Part shown: positions 44,702 to 54,291 of the stretch, piece by piece
Layout: each line of letters opens with the position of its first letter
Position numbering within the stretch: the first letter of the stretch is position 1
Assembly (NCBI GenBank): GCA_005046945.1
Contig: SUSS01000017.1
Location: forward strand, 1 to 55,240
Length of the DNA stretch: 55,240 nt
DNA from: Tissierella creatinini
GTDB taxonomy: Bacteria > Bacillota > Clostridia > Tissierellales > Tissierellaceae
Direction of reading: 5' to 3'
Notes under the pieces: model-generated
What the model was told of the DNA's origin: nothing
Seen by the model: the letters and a program-made list of their open reading frames with translations, nothing else
Database searches by the model: none
Translations under genes and position numbers: made by a program

Positions 44702-45808
44702 ATGAAATTTACCATTAATCAAAGAGATTTATCAAAACATATAAATATAGCCCAGAAGGGTATATCCTCAAGAACAACCCTGCAGATTTTAGATGGGATC
44801 TTGATTGAAGCCATGGAGGGTAAAATAAAGCTTACTGCAACCGACTTAGAGATTTCTATAGAAACCTTTGTAGAATGCCAGGTTGCCCAAGAGGGTTCTA
44901 TAGTAGTCAGCTCAAGAATATTTGGTGACATTATAAGGAAACTTCCTGATGCTCCTATTAATATTGAGGTAAATAACAATAATATAAATATCAAGTGTGA
45001 GAATTCTGAGTTCAATATAATTGGAAATCCGGGTGTGGATTATCCTGATTTGCCCCTAGTAGAGGAAGTAAATTCTTTTATATTGCCTAAGGACTTATTA
45101 AAGAATGCCATTAGGCAAACTGTTTTTGCTACCACTCAGGATGAGACTAGACCTACCTTGACAGGGGTCCTTCTTGAAATAGAAAACAATTTAATTTCCA
45201 TTGTATCCCTTGATGGATATAGGTTAGCCTTGAGAAAGATTCCTACAAATACGGGTATTTCATTGAAGATAATAATTCCCGGCAGATCTTTAAATGAGCT
45301 TAATAAGATTCTTGAAGATAGGGAAGAGGATATTACTATAAGCTGTGCTACGGGCCAGGTAGTATTCAATATCGGAGATACCATAGTTTATTCTAGATTA
45401 TTAGAAGGCCAATTCTTTAATTATAAGGATATTATGAGAAAGGACCATAAGACTAAGGTCATAGTGAATAAGAGACAATTCCAAAATGGTCTTGAAAGGG
45501 CTTCTTTGTTGGCTAAGGAAGAAAAGGCCAATCTTGTAAGGCTTAATGTCTTGGATGAAAATGTGATTATCAGGTCTAATTCTGAAATAGGAGATGTATT
45601 CGAAAAGATTACTTCTTCTCAAGATGGAGAAAATCTAAATATAGCCTTTAACTCCAGGTATATATTAGAGGGCATAAAGATTATGGAAGCCGAGGAAATA
45701 GAGCTAAACTTCATGGGATCCTTAAATCCTTGCATAATCAATGGAGTAGATGATGACAGCTATACTTATTTAGTATTGCCTGTAAGATTGGCTCAAGATG
45801 ATTTTTAG
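44702..45808 (+). CDS. dnaN: DNA polymerase III sliding clamp (beta subunit) DnaN
   Basis: A 368-residue beta clamp with the usual M-K-F-T-I-N-Q-R-D-L start, S-R-T-T-L-Q-I-L-D-G-I near 24, T-R-P-T-L-T-G-V-L near 155, D-G-Y-R-L-A near 175 and the Y-L-V-L-P-V-R-L end. The conventional ATG at 44702 has no recognisable ribosome binding site because the IscB right end lies directly upstream. An in-frame ATG at 44666, inside the right-end hairpin and 14 bases after the iscB stop, would add 12 residues (M-T-E-V-T-S-L-R-T-P-N-T). Translation may therefore depend on re-initiation after iscB. The gene body is intact. Confidence 0.95.
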   Translation: MKFTINQRDLSKHINIAQKGISSRTTLQILDGILIEAMEGKIKLTATDLEISIETFVECQVAQEGSIVVSSRIFGDIIRKLPDAPINIEVNNNNINIKCENSEFNIIGNPGVDYPDLPLVEEVNSFILPKDLLKNAIRQTVFATTQDETRPTLTGVLLEIENNLISIVSLDGYRLALRKIPTNTGISLKIIIPGRSLNELNKILEDREEDITISCATGQVVFNIGDTIVYSRLLEGQFFNYKDIMRKDHKTKVIVNKRQFQNGLERASLLAKEEKANLVRLNVLDENVIIRSNSEIGDVFEKITSSQDGENLNIAFNSRYILEGIKIMEAEEIELNFMGSLNPCIINGVDDDSYTYLVLPVRLAQDDF

Positions 45809-45809
45809 A

Positions 45810-46010
45810 GGAATTTGATAATAGAAATCCGCTCACGGTTTCGGCCTTGAAGAATTCTAAAGCTCATTTCGTTAAAAAATCCTACAGCTTTCAATTTACT
45901 ATGGGGTCGAGCTTGCTTGACGTGAAAGCCGCTAAACGGATTTTTAACTACATTCCTAAGAATTCTATCAAGTCCTGCAAATGTTCGCTAAATTTCTATT
46001 ATCAAATTCC
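45810..46010. repeat. MITE-like palindromic element, copy C
   Basis: A 201-base element with perfect 19-base or longer terminal inverted repeats (GGAATTTGATAATAGAAAT and its complement). It begins 2 bases after the dnaN stop. The interior is nearly identical to copy B. Confidence 0.92.
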
Positions 46011-46049
46011 ATAAAAACTTCAAGGTAAGAACAAAAATTTAAGTAACGG

Positions 46050-46165
46050 AAGAAATTGCGTAGCAATTTCATCACACCACTGAAACGAGGTGGGAGATTA
46101 GGAATCACCACCTGTTAAATATAATTGGTACCCACAACTTAAAGAAGTGGGGGATATCTTCAACT
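46050..46165 (+). mobile_element. Solo IS200/IS605-type right-end-like hairpin module (copy 2)
   Basis: Three hairpins: GAAATTGC-GTA-GCAATTTC (46052-46070), CACCACTGAAACGAGGTG, and CCCACAACTT...AAGTGGG, followed by GATATCTTCAAC. It matches, in the other orientation, the module at 5412-5530. The order and the terminal TTCAA resemble the omega RNA part of tnpB element right ends. No tnpB is present. Confidence 0.5.
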
Positions 46166-46243
46166 CGTTATAGTGAAGATTTAAGAACTAAGAGTGAAGA
46201 GTGAAAAGATAGTTCTTTGCTAAATAAATTTTGGAGGATTATT

Positions 46244-46453
46244 ATGAACCAAGTAAAAATAGAAACTGACTTTATAAAACTGGATTCTTTTCTTAAGCTT
46301 GCTGGACTTGTTCAAACGGGAGGCCAGGCTAAGATGATGATAAATGACGGCATGGTTAAGGTGAACGGAGAAGTTTGCACCATGCGGGGGAAAAAGCTTA
46401 GAAAAGATGATGTTGTAGAAATAGAAGACGAATATAAGTTTGTTGTGGTATAA
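46244..46453 (+). CDS. yaaA: S4-domain RNA-binding protein YaaA
   Basis: A 69-residue S4-domain protein with [18 protein letters not shown] near 13-30 and V-K-V-N-G-E-V-C-x-x-R-G-K-K-L. This is the small protein always found between dnaN and recF in Firmicutes, probably ribosome-associated. ATG 46244 follows TGGAGG. It is preceded by 400 bases of repeats and followed by a terminator-like hairpin. Confidence 0.93.
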   Translation: MNQVKIETDFIKLDSFLKLAGLVQTGGQAKMMINDGMVKVNGEVCTMRGKKLRKDDVVEIEDEYKFVVV

Positions 46454-46477
46454 TGAAGAAATAGAGTTCACAATGTA

Positions 46478-46510
46478 AATAACCAAAAGGGACGGTTCCC
46501 TTTGGTTATT
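46478..46510 (+). terminator. Hairpin between yaaA and recF
   Basis: AATAACCAAAAGGGA-CGG-TTCCCTTTGGTTATT, a long stem with one bulge and only a weak T-run after it. It may attenuate or be a dispersed repeat; the same GGGACGGTTCCCTTT motif is common in clostridial intergenic DNA. Confidence 0.6.
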
Positions 46511-46539
46511 TGATTAGTGAATTGGCTAGAGGTATAATG

Positions 46540-47646
46540 ATGAATGTAAAAAGCATTAGGCTGATTAATTTCAGGAACTATAATAGTATTGACGTTAACT
46601 TCAACAAGAACATTAACCTATTTATAGGCAAGAATGCTCAAGGTAAGACAAACCTTCTGGAAGCCATCTATATGTGCTCTATGGGCAAGTCCTTCAGAAC
46701 TAATAGGGATAAGGATATTATCAACTTTGAAAAGAAGGAAGCCTACATAGGAGCGGACTTGGAAATTGGTAACTTTAACAGATTTATAGAGCTAAAGCTG
46801 GATAGGGAGAGGCCTAAAATTATCAGGGTCAATAAAAATGAATTAAAGAATCAAAAAGAGCTTTATTCCGGATTAAGCATAGTTGTTTTCAATCCGGATG
46901 ATTTAAAAATCGTAAAGGATGGTCCTCAGGAAAGAAGAACTTTTCTCGATCAAGGTATTTCTCAACTTAAGCCTGTCTATCATCATAACCTTGGTAGATA
47001 CTTAAATGTACTTTATCAGCGTTCCAAGATTTTAAAATCCGGTAAATTCAAGAGGGATATTTCTTTATTAGATGTGTTCGATTCCCAGCTGGCCAGGTTG
47101 GGAACTTCTATTATCATGGAAAGATATGCCTTTATTAGGGAATTAAGTGAAATAAGTAAAAATATACACTACAATCTTACCCACGGCAAGGAATCCCTAG
47201 ATATTAAATATTCTACTAATGTTCCTATCTTGGAAAAAGGACAGGATATGGAGAAAAGATACTTAAGGCTCTTAAAGGATAATAATTTGAGAGACCTTGA
47301 GTATGGAAATACGGAAATAGGTCCTCATAGGGATGATATGTTGATTTTTATAAATGGCAAGGATGTAAGAAATTTTGGGTCCCAGGGCCAACAGAGGACT
47401 GCAGTCCTTACCTTAAAATTAGCTGAAGTAGACTTTATCAAGAAGGATAGGGGAATATACCCAATAGTTCTCTTAGATGATGTTTTTTCTGAGCTTGATG
47501 AAGAAAGAAGGTTGTATCTTACAAAATCATTCAAGGAAATGCAGACATTTATTACTATGACAGATGCTGTAGAGATTAAATCCTTGGGAAATATGGATAA
47601 GAATATTTATGAAATAGAAGAGGGTAGCTTGGAAAGAAGGGGTTAA
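46540..47646 (+). CDS. recF: DNA replication and repair protein RecF
   Basis: A 368-residue SMC-like ATPase. Walker A G-K-N-A-Q-G-K-T-N near 31-39, signature F-G-S-Q-G-Q-Q-R near 282, and Walker B V-L-L-D-D-V-F-S-E near 312. It loads RecA at gaps. The ATG at 46540 (second of two adjacent ATGs) lies a normal distance after AGAGG and gives the conserved V-K-S-I-R-L-I-N-F-R-N-Y start. Confidence 0.95.
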   Translation: MNVKSIRLINFRNYNSIDVNFNKNINLFIGKNAQGKTNLLEAIYMCSMGKSFRTNRDKDIINFEKKEAYIGADLEIGNFNRFIELKLDRERPKIIRVNKNELKNQKELYSGLSIVVFNPDDLKIVKDGPQERRTFLDQGISQLKPVYHHNLGRYLNVLYQRSKILKSGKFKRDISLLDVFDSQLARLGTSIIMERYAFIRELSEISKNIHYNLTHGKESLDIKYSTNVPILEKGQDMEKRYLRLLKDNNLRDLEYGNTEIGPHRDDMLIFINGKDVRNFGSQGQQRTAVLTLKLAEVDFIKKDRGIYPIVLLDDVFSELDEERRLYLTKSFKEMQTFITMTDAVEIKSLGNMDKNIYEIEEGSLERRG

Positions 47647-47647
47647 T

Positions 47648-47902
47648 ATATTTATTCATATTGGCAATGGCATTTCTATATGGGAAGATGATATAATTTT
47701 AATTCTAGACAAGGAAAGTTTAAGTTCATCTAAAGATAATTTAGATTTGATTAATAGATTGATTGAAAACAAAAGACTAGGAAACCAAATCCAGGATGAG
47801 ATAAAATCTTATATCTTGGTAAGAGAAAAGAAGAAGAAAGATATTGATTTAAAGCTATTTGTATCAAATATTTCATCTATGTCCTTGAAAAGTAGGATAT
47901 AG
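47648..47902 (+). CDS. remB: RemB/DUF370-like protein (YaaB) lacking a standard start codon
   Basis: An 84-codon open frame between recF and gyrB, starting one base after the recF stop. Its product reads x-F-I-H-I-G-N-G near the start, I-I-L-I-L-D near 17 and I-S-S-M-S-L-K at the end. This is the size, place and pattern of YaaB/RemB, an extracellular-matrix regulator in B. subtilis. No ATG, GTG or TTG exists before the F-I-H-I-G block: the codon where M is expected is ATA (47648), behind AAGGGG. Either an ATA start is used, or the gene has lost its start recently. The body shows no stop or frameshift. Confidence 0.7.
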   Translation: MFIHIGNGISIWEDDIILILDKESLSSSKDNLDLINRLIENKRLGNQIQDEIKSYILVREKKKKDIDLKLFVSNISSMSLKSRI

Positions 47903-47917
47903 ACGAGGAGGTAAAAT

Positions 47918-49837
47918 ATGGATAAGGAAATAAATGGTAATGGAGATAGAAAGTATTCGGCCAGTGATATCCAGGTATTGACCGGGCTTGATCCTGTAAG
48001 AAAAAGACCCGGTATGTATATAGGTTCTACAGGCCCTAAGGGATTACATCATCTTGTATATGAAGTTGTTGACAATAGTATAGATGAGGCCTTGGCCGGT
48101 ATTTGCGACACTATTATTGTTACCTTGCATAAAGACAATTCAGTATCTGTAGAGGACAATGGGTCCGGTATACCCGTTGAAACTCATCCACAGACAGGAA
48201 AATCCACTGTAGAGACAGTTCTTACTATACTTCATGCAGGAGGTAAGTTCAATAACTCGGCCTATAAGGTGTCAGGAGGTTTGCATGGTGTAGGTGTTTC
48301 TGTAGTAAATGCCTTATCGGATTGGCTGATTGCCAGAGTCAGAAGAGATGGAATGGAGTATGAGCAAAGGTTTGAAAGAGGGGTAGCGGTAACCCAACTT
48401 CAACCTATTGGAAATTCTAACTTAACAGGTACTACAATTCATTTTATGCCTGATGCTACTATATTTGAAACTATAGAGTTTTCATTTGAGACTCTAGAAT
48501 ATAGATTTAGAGAGATGGCATTTTTAAATAAGGGAATTAAAATATCAATCCATGATGAGAGGACAGACAATCATAAGGAATTCTATTATGAAGGTGGAAT
48601 CAAATCATTTGTCCAGTTTATCAATAAGAATAAGTCACCTCTTCACAAAGAGGTTATATATTTCGAAGGCACTAAGGATGGCACCCTTGTTGAATTGGCA
48701 ATGCAGTATACGGATGCCTATAGTGAAAATATTTTAACCTTTGCTAATAATATCAACACCATAGATGGGGGTACCCACCTTTCAGGTTTTAGGGCTGCAT
48801 TGACAAGGGTTTTTAATGATTATGGCAGAAAGAACAACTTCTTAAAGGAAAAGGATGAAAATCTTGCAGGTGAAGATGCCAGAGAAGGCTTAACTGCTGT
48901 GCTTTCTGTAAAGCTTTCGGAGCCTCAGTTTGAAGGCCAGACCAAGGGTAAGTTGGGAAACAGCGAGACCAGATCTATTGTAGAATCCTTAGTAGTGGAG
49001 TATTTAACTATTTATTTAGAGGAGAATCCTAAGGAAGGCAAGATAATCCTGGATAAGGCTATTAATTCCCAGAGGGCTAGGGAGGCAGCCAGAAAGGCAA
49101 GGGACTTAACCAGAAAGAGAAGTGTATTAGACAATATTACCTTGCCTGGAAAATTAGCTGACTGCCAATCCTCCGATATAAAGGAAACAGAGGTTTTCAT
49201 AGTGGAGGGAGATTCAGCTGGTGGCAGTGCTAAGCAAGGAAGAAGCAGGCAATTTCAGGCTATATTGCCGTTAAAGGGTAAGATAATGAACGTAGAAAAG
49301 GCAAGACTTGATAAGATTCTTGGATATGAGGAAATAAGGTCTATGATAACAGCCTTTGGTACGGGAATCGGAAATGAATTCAATCTTGAAAAACTAAGAT
49401 ATGGAAAGATTATTATTATGACGGATGCCGACGTTGACGGAGCTCATATAAGGACCCTCCTATTGACCTTCTTCTTTAGATATATGAAGGAGCTAATAGA
49501 TGCAGGCCATGTTTATATTGCCCAACCACCCCTTTATAAGGTGACCAAGGGCAAGAAGGAAGCTTATTGCTATAGCGATAAGGAGCTGGATGACTTTTTA
49601 AATGAGGTTGGAAGGACCAATTATAGTATTCAAAGATATAAGGGTCTTGGAGAGATGAATGCCGATCAGCTTTATGATACTACTATGGACCCTAATACTA
49701 GGACCCTGCTAAAGGTAACTATACAGGATGCGGTCAATGCTGATGAGATTTTCACTACTCTTATGGGGGATAAGGTAGAGCCTCGCAGGGAATTCATAGA
49801 GCAAAATTCAAAATATGTTAAAAATTTAGACATATAG
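47918..49837 (+). CDS. gyrB: DNA gyrase subunit B
   Basis: A 639-residue type II topoisomerase ATPase subunit. The GHKL ATP site has E-V-V-D-N-S-I-D-E near 45 and G-L-H-G-V-G-V-S near 117; the Toprim domain has [10 protein letters not shown] near 428 and D-A-D-V-D-G near 507; the C-terminus carries [15 protein letters not shown] precedes the ATG. Lies 15 bases after remB and 10 bases before gyrA. Confidence 0.98.
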   Translation: MDKEINGNGDRKYSASDIQVLTGLDPVRKRPGMYIGSTGPKGLHHLVYEVVDNSIDEALAGICDTIIVTLHKDNSVSVEDNGSGIPVETHPQTGKSTVETVLTILHAGGKFNNSAYKVSGGLHGVGVSVVNALSDWLIARVRRDGMEYEQRFERGVAVTQLQPIGNSNLTGTTIHFMPDATIFETIEFSFETLEYRFREMAFLNKGIKISIHDERTDNHKEFYYEGGIKSFVQFINKNKSPLHKEVIYFEGTKDGTLVELAMQYTDAYSENILTFANNINTIDGGTHLSGFRAALTRVFNDYGRKNNFLKEKDENLAGEDAREGLTAVLSVKLSEPQFEGQTKGKLGNSETRSIVESLVVEYLTIYLEENPKEGKIILDKAINSQRAREAARKARDLTRKRSVLDNITLPGKLADCQSSDIKETEVFIVEGDSAGGSAKQGRSRQFQAILPLKGKIMNVEKARLDKILGYEEIRSMITAFGTGIGNEFNLEKLRYGKIIIMTDADVDGAHIRTLLLTFFFRYMKELIDAGHVYIAQPPLYKVTKGKKEAYCYSDKELDDFLNEVGRTNYSIQRYKGLGEMNADQLYDTTMDPNTRTLLKVTIQDAVNADEIFTTLMGDKVEPRREFIEQNSKYVKNLDI

Positions 49838-49847
49838 GAGGGCTTAA

Positions 49848-52271
49848 ATGGATAATGAATTAAATAATAAACTTATTGAAATAAATATTGAAGACGACAT
49901 GAAAAAATCCTATTTGGATTATTCCATGAGCGTTATAGTAAGCCGTGCCCTTCCAGATGTAAGAGATGGTTTGAAACCTGTTCATAGAAGAATTCTTTAT
50001 GCTATGGATGAGCTTGGCATGTCACCTGATAAGCCTTATAGAAAGTCGGCAAGGGTGGTTGGGGACGTACTTGGTAAGTACCACCCCCATGGTGACTCTT
50101 CAGTATATGGTGCCATGGTAAGGTTAGCTCAAGATTTCAATACTAGATACCTTTTGGTAGATGGTCATGGAAACTTTGGTTCCGTAGATGGTGACGGAGC
50201 AGCAGCCATGCGTTATACGGAAGCAAGAATGGCCAAAATCGCCACGGAAATGTTAAGGGATATAAAGAAGGATACTGTTGATTGGAGGCCAAACTTTGAT
50301 GAAACCCTACAGGAACCTGTAGTTTTACCTAGCCGTTTTCCAAATCTTTTAGTCAATGGGTCCTCGGGTATAGCTGTAGGTATGGCTACTAATATTCCTC
50401 CTCACAATTTAAGAGAGGTAGTAGATGGCCTTGTATTCATGATTGATGAGCCTGAGGCAAGTATAGAAGATATTTCCAAGCTTATAAAGGGACCTGACTT
50501 TCCTACCGGTGGCCATATCATGGGAAAAGAAGCTATTAAATCAGCCTACACTACGGGAAGAGGCAAGGTGATAATCAGAGCTGTTGCGGAAATAGAGGAG
50601 AATGCTAAGGGAAGACAAAGAATAATAGTAACTGAAATCCCTTACCAGGTAAATAAGGCCCAGCTGATTTTAAAGATTGCTGAATATGTAAGGGAAAAGA
50701 AAATTGAAGGTATCTCAGATTTAAGGGATGAGTCTGACCGTGATGGTATGAGAATTGTTATAGAAATCAAGAAGGATTCTAATCCTAATATAATTCTTAA
50801 TAATCTATTTAAGCATACTCAGATGCAGGTAACCTTTGGAATAATCAACCTTGCTTTAGTGGATAATGAGCCTAAGGTCCTTAATATTAAGGAAATGCTA
50901 TATTATTATCTAGAGCACCAAAAGGAGATTATTACTAGAAGAAGCCAATATGACTTAGCTAAGGCAGAGGAAAGAGCCCATATTGTTGAAGGTTTAAAGA
51001 TTGCCCTTGATAATATTGATGAAGTTATAAAAATAATTAGGGGATCTAAGGATGATGCTTCTGCCAAGGAAAACTTAATGACCAGATTTGGTCTATCAGA
51101 AAAGCAGTCTCAGGCAATTCTGGATATGAGACTGAGAAGGTTGACTGGTTTGGAAAGAGGCAAGTTGGAAGAGGAGTATGAAGCCCTTATTAAGGAAATC
51201 AATAGGTTAAAGGAAATCCTAGGAAATGAAAGGCTTGTCCTCAATATCATCAAGGAAGAACTCCTTGAAATTAAAGAAAAATATGGAGATATGAGAAGAA
51301 CAAGAATTATGGCTTCGGCAGAGGAAATAGATGTAGAAGACATGATAGAAGAGGAAGATATTATAATAACCTTAACCCATTTTGGATATATAAAGCGGAT
51401 GCCTGAAGGGACCTATAAGCCTCAAAGAAGGGGTGGCAAGGGGATAATTGCTTTAACTACCAGGGAAGAGGACTTCGTAGAAGACTTATTTATTACATCA
51501 ACTCACGATATGATATTGTTCTTTACTAATAAGGGTAAAGTCTTTATGCTTAAGGCCTATGAGATTCCTGATGCCGGAAGGCAAGCCAAGGGCACTGCAA
51601 TTATAAATCTTCTAAACCTTGAGAAGGGTGAGAAGGTAAATGCTGTAATTCCTTTATCTGAGTACAATCCAAAAGACTATCTTGTATTTATTACTAAGAA
51701 AGGCTTGATTAAGAGGACCAGCCTTGATTTATTGAAGAATATCAGAAAGAATGGTATTATAGCAATAAACCTTAAGGATGATGATGAGCTTATAGCTGTA
51801 AGATCTACTGACGGAAGCAAGGAGCTTATGCTGGTTACTAAGAAGGGTATGGCCATAAGGTTCGATGAAAATGATGCAAGGCCTATGGGAAGGAATGCAA
51901 GCGGTGTTAAGGCTATCAGTCTTGGTAAAGATGATGAGGTCGTAGCAGCAGACTTAGTCCAGCCTAACCATTTCCTACTTGTAATGACTGAAAAAGGTTT
52001 TGGAAAGAAGACCCCTATAGATGAATATAAGGTACAGATTCGTGGAGGGAAGGGCCTTAAAACCTATATGATTAAAGAGAAAACCGGAGATATAGTATCG
52101 GCTAAGATAATAAATGAAAATGATGAAATAATGATGATATCACAAGGTGGTATTATCATAAGACTTACCACAAAGGATATATCCACCATGGGAAGATCTA
52201 CCCAAGGAGTTACTCTGATGAAGATGAATGATGACAAGGTAGTTGCTGTGGCAAAGTATGTTGAAGAATAG
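49848..52271 (+). CDS. gyrA: DNA gyrase subunit A
   Basis: An 807-residue subunit with catalytic Tyr123 in A-A-M-R-Y-T-E and a six-bladed C-terminal DNA-wrapping domain including the GyrA-box-like Q-R-R-G-G-K-G near 525. The quinolone-determining stretch reads [10 protein letters not shown]; the last Gly (residue 88) stands where most GyrA proteins have Asp or Glu. AGGAGG precedes the ATG. A strong terminator follows. Confidence 0.98.
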   Translation: MDNELNNKLIEINIEDDMKKSYLDYSMSVIVSRALPDVRDGLKPVHRRILYAMDELGMSPDKPYRKSARVVGDVLGKYHPHGDSSVYGAMVRLAQDFNTRYLLVDGHGNFGSVDGDGAAAMRYTEARMAKIATEMLRDIKKDTVDWRPNFDETLQEPVVLPSRFPNLLVNGSSGIAVGMATNIPPHNLREVVDGLVFMIDEPEASIEDISKLIKGPDFPTGGHIMGKEAIKSAYTTGRGKVIIRAVAEIEENAKGRQRIIVTEIPYQVNKAQLILKIAEYVREKKIEGISDLRDESDRDGMRIVIEIKKDSNPNIILNNLFKHTQMQVTFGIINLALVDNEPKVLNIKEMLYYYLEHQKEIITRRSQYDLAKAEERAHIVEGLKIALDNIDEVIKIIRGSKDDASAKENLMTRFGLSEKQSQAILDMRLRRLTGLERGKLEEEYEALIKEINRLKEILGNERLVLNIIKEELLEIKEKYGDMRRTRIMASAEEIDVEDMIEEEDIIITLTHFGYIKRMPEGTYKPQRRGGKGIIALTTREEDFVEDLFITSTHDMILFFTNKGKVFMLKAYEIPDAGRQAKGTAIINLLNLEKGEKVNAVIPLSEYNPKDYLVFITKKGLIKRTSLDLLKNIRKNGIIAINLKDDDELIAVRSTDGSKELMLVTKKGMAIRFDENDARPMGRNASGVKAISLGKDDEVVAADLVQPNHFLLVMTEKGFGKKTPIDEYKVQIRGGKGLKTYMIKEKTGDIVSAKIINENDEIMMISQGGIIIRLTTKDISTMGRSTQGVTLMKMNDDKVVAVAKYVEE

Positions 52272-52314
52272 ATGATAACTAACTTTACAAGATGGATTAA
52301 TTAGTATAAAATAA

Positions 52315-52351
52315 AACCAAGTGCTTAACTAAAGTAGTGCTTGGTTTTTTT
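52315..52351 (+). terminator. Intrinsic terminator after gyrA
   Basis: AACCAAGTGCT pairs with AGTGCTTGGTT (two wobble pairs) and is followed by seven T residues. Confidence 0.9.
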
Positions 52352-52378
52352 AATCTAGCTTAAATAGGAGGTAATTAA

Positions 52379-52708
52379 GTGTCTTTTAATATAAGTGTAA
52401 CATTTAATGATGAAGAAAATGCTTGGATGATATTACCACAAGGAGATATGGATATTTATACATCTACGGATTTTAAAGACAAAGTCTTAAGTTCCTTTGA
52501 AGCTTATAATGCTGATTTAATAATTGATGGCCAAGGATTGGATTATATTGATTCTACAGGTCTTGGGTCCTTGATTGGGATTTTGAAGCAAGTTAGTGAA
52601 AGCAATTTTAATGTATATTTAGACAATATAAAGCCTAATATTAGAAAACTTTTTACTATAACCGAGTTAGATAAGTTATTTATAATTAGGGGTGGAGAGG
52701 ATGAATAA
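52379..52708 (+). CDS. rsbV: Anti-sigma factor antagonist (STAS domain), RsbV-like
   Basis: A 109-residue STAS protein. Ser59 in Y-I-D-S-T-G-L-G-S-L is the site phosphorylated by the cognate kinase. When unphosphorylated it binds the anti-sigma factor and frees the sigma factor. The start is GTG 52379 behind AGGAGG. It forms an overlapping operon with rsbW and sigB, an arrangement also known right after gyrA in Clostridioides difficile. Confidence 0.92.
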   Translation: MSFNISVTFNDEENAWMILPQGDMDIYTSTDFKDKVLSSFEAYNADLIIDGQGLDYIDSTGLGSLIGILKQVSESNFNVYLDNIKPNIRKLFTITELDKLFIIRGGEDE

Positions 52709-53066
52709 GGATATTGTTTTATTAAATATTCCAAATAAGTCTGATTATATTGGTCTTGTAAGGCTTGCATCATCTTCAATATCCAATAAATCCGGATTAA
52801 ATATAGATGAAATAGAAGATATCAAGGTGGCTATAGGTGAGGCATGTGCAAACGCCTTCAATCTAAGCTCCAGGGATAGTATCAATATTGAATTTATAAT
52901 CGAAGATGATAAGCTTACCATAAGGGTAAGCAATGCTAAGGAGATAATTTCTGAAGACCTTGAAAATGCTAAGGATAGGCAATTGGGAATTTTAATTATT
53001 AAATCATTGATGGATGAAGTTGTTTTTAATGACTACGGTATACAAATGACTAAATATATAGAATAG
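52701..53066 (+). CDS. rsbW: Anti-sigma factor/serine kinase RsbW-like (GHKL)
   Basis: A 121-residue GHKL ATPase with I-K-V-A-I-G-E-A-C-A-N-A near 48 (N box) and R-Q-L-G-I-L-I-I near 94 (G box region). It binds sigma-B-type factors and phosphorylates RsbV. The ATG 52701 overlaps the rsbV stop by 8 bases, with GGGGTGG upstream; a GTG three codons earlier is less likely. No separate phosphatase gene for RsbV is in the window. Confidence 0.9.
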   Translation: MNKDIVLLNIPNKSDYIGLVRLASSSISNKSGLNIDEIEDIKVAIGEACANAFNLSSRDSINIEFIIEDDKLTIRVSNAKEIISEDLENAKDRQLGILIIKSLMDEVVFNDYGIQMTKYIE

Positions 53067-53079
53067 AGGATGGTAGTCG

Positions 53080-53874
53080 ATGATCAACGAGAACTACTAC
53101 GATAAGAACAATTTAAAAAATCTGGATAAGGCAAGTGTAAGAATCTTGTTTAAAAGATACAGAGAAAATAGGGATAAAGAAATTCGTGACGTCTTAATAG
53201 AAAAACATCTGTATATTGCTGAGATTTTATCAAAAAAGTATGCTAATAGAGGAATAGATCATGATGACATCTATCAGGTTGCATGCATTGGACTTATTTA
53301 TGCCATTGAAAGATATGATATTGATAAGGGATTCGAGTTCTCAAGCTTTGCTACTCCTACTATAATTGGTGAAATCAAGAAGTATTTCAGGGATAAGGGA
53401 TGGACTATTCGAGTTCCAAGAAGAATTCAAGAGCTTTCTAAGAAGATAAATAATGCTAAGGTACAACTTAGCCAAGAGCTCCAAAGGTCTCCAACCATAG
53501 AGGATATAGCAGCTCATTTGGATTCTACAGAGGAAGAAGTCCTTGAAGCTATGGAAGCAAGCAAGGTATACACTCCACAATCCTTGGATGTTACCTATGA
53601 TTCACACAATGATGACAAAGAAGTAAATTTAGCTGAATTAATTGGGGAAGAAGACTTGTATTTTAGCAGAATTGAAAACAATGACTTCCTTATGAGAACT
53701 ATGGACAAGCTTAATGAAATTGAAAAGCAGATCTTGGTTGAAAGATATTTTAATAAGAAGACCCAGGTTGCTATAGCAAAGTATTTAGAGATTTCACAGA
53801 TGACTGTTTCCAGGATTGAAAAGAGGATACTTGAAAAGCTTAGAAAAGAAATTGAAAAGACTATAGTAGATTAG
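53080..53874 (+). CDS. sigB: RNA polymerase sigma factor, SigB/SigF/SigG family
   Basis: A 264-residue sigma-70 family factor. Region 2 includes D-H-D-D-I-Y-Q-V-A-C-I-G-L-I-Y-A-I-E-R-Y near 64 and F-S-S-F-A-T-P-T-I-I-G-E-I near 87; region 3 R-V-P-R-R-I-Q-E; region 4 ends Q-V-A-I-A-K-Y-L-E-I-S-Q-M-T-V-S-R-I-E-K. Family and partner genes identify it as a partner-switched factor; general stress is likely but a sporulation role cannot be excluded. Confidence 0.9.
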   Translation: MINENYYDKNNLKNLDKASVRILFKRYRENRDKEIRDVLIEKHLYIAEILSKKYANRGIDHDDIYQVACIGLIYAIERYDIDKGFEFSSFATPTIIGEIKKYFRDKGWTIRVPRRIQELSKKINNAKVQLSQELQRSPTIEDIAAHLDSTEEEVLEAMEASKVYTPQSLDVTYDSHNDDKEVNLAELIGEEDLYFSRIENNDFLMRTMDKLNEIEKQILVERYFNKKTQVAIAKYLEISQMTVSRIEKRILEKLRKEIEKTIVD

Positions 53875-53896
53875 AATTGTTTTTGAGGAGAATACA

Positions 53897-54274
53897 GTGA
53901 TAATTGAACATTTTTTTGAGATAATTATACCATACATAGCTGGTTCAGTTGAGTTAATAGGGGTTGCAATTATTACAATAGCAGCTTTAAGGTGTTTATT
54001 TAAGCTTTTTAAAAATGGATTTAATTTTAGAGAAGACGATATAGCTATTGAATTAGCTAAAGGCATGACCCTGAGTTTGGAGTTTAAGCTAGCGGGGGAA
54101 ATTGTAAAAACGGTTATAATAAGAAGCTTGGATGAATTTATTATTCTAGCTAGCGTGGCAATTCTTAGGGTGGTCTTGAGTTTTGTACTTCATTGGGAAT
54201 TGACATCAGGTTCAAAGAATATCAAGAATTATTGTCCTCCACCTGAGGATAATGGATATTATACAAATAAATAG
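53897..54274 (+). CDS. DUF1622 family membrane protein
   Basis: A 125-residue protein with a hydrophobic segment at about 10-35, an amphipathic middle with F-R-x-D-D-I-A-I-E-L-A-K-G-M-T-L-S-L-E-F-K-L-A-G-E-I-V-K-T-V, and a second segment near 78-98. This middle motif is the DUF1622 signature. Function unknown. GTG start behind GAGGAG, 22 bases after sigB, so co-transcribed. Confidence 0.88.
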   Translation: MIIEHFFEIIIPYIAGSVELIGVAIITIAALRCLFKLFKNGFNFREDDIAIELAKGMTLSLEFKLAGEIVKTVIIRSLDEFIILASVAILRVVLSFVLHWELTSGSKNIKNYCPPPEDNGYYTNK

Positions 54275-54291
54275 TTAGGTGGCTGTGAAAT

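Noticed and set aside
53080-53874. Assigning the sigma factor as SigF or SigG of sporulation
   Set aside because: The rsbV-rsbW neighbours after gyrA fit the SigB-type arrangement known in C. difficile; the spoIIA context is absent. The family similarity alone cannot separate them fully.
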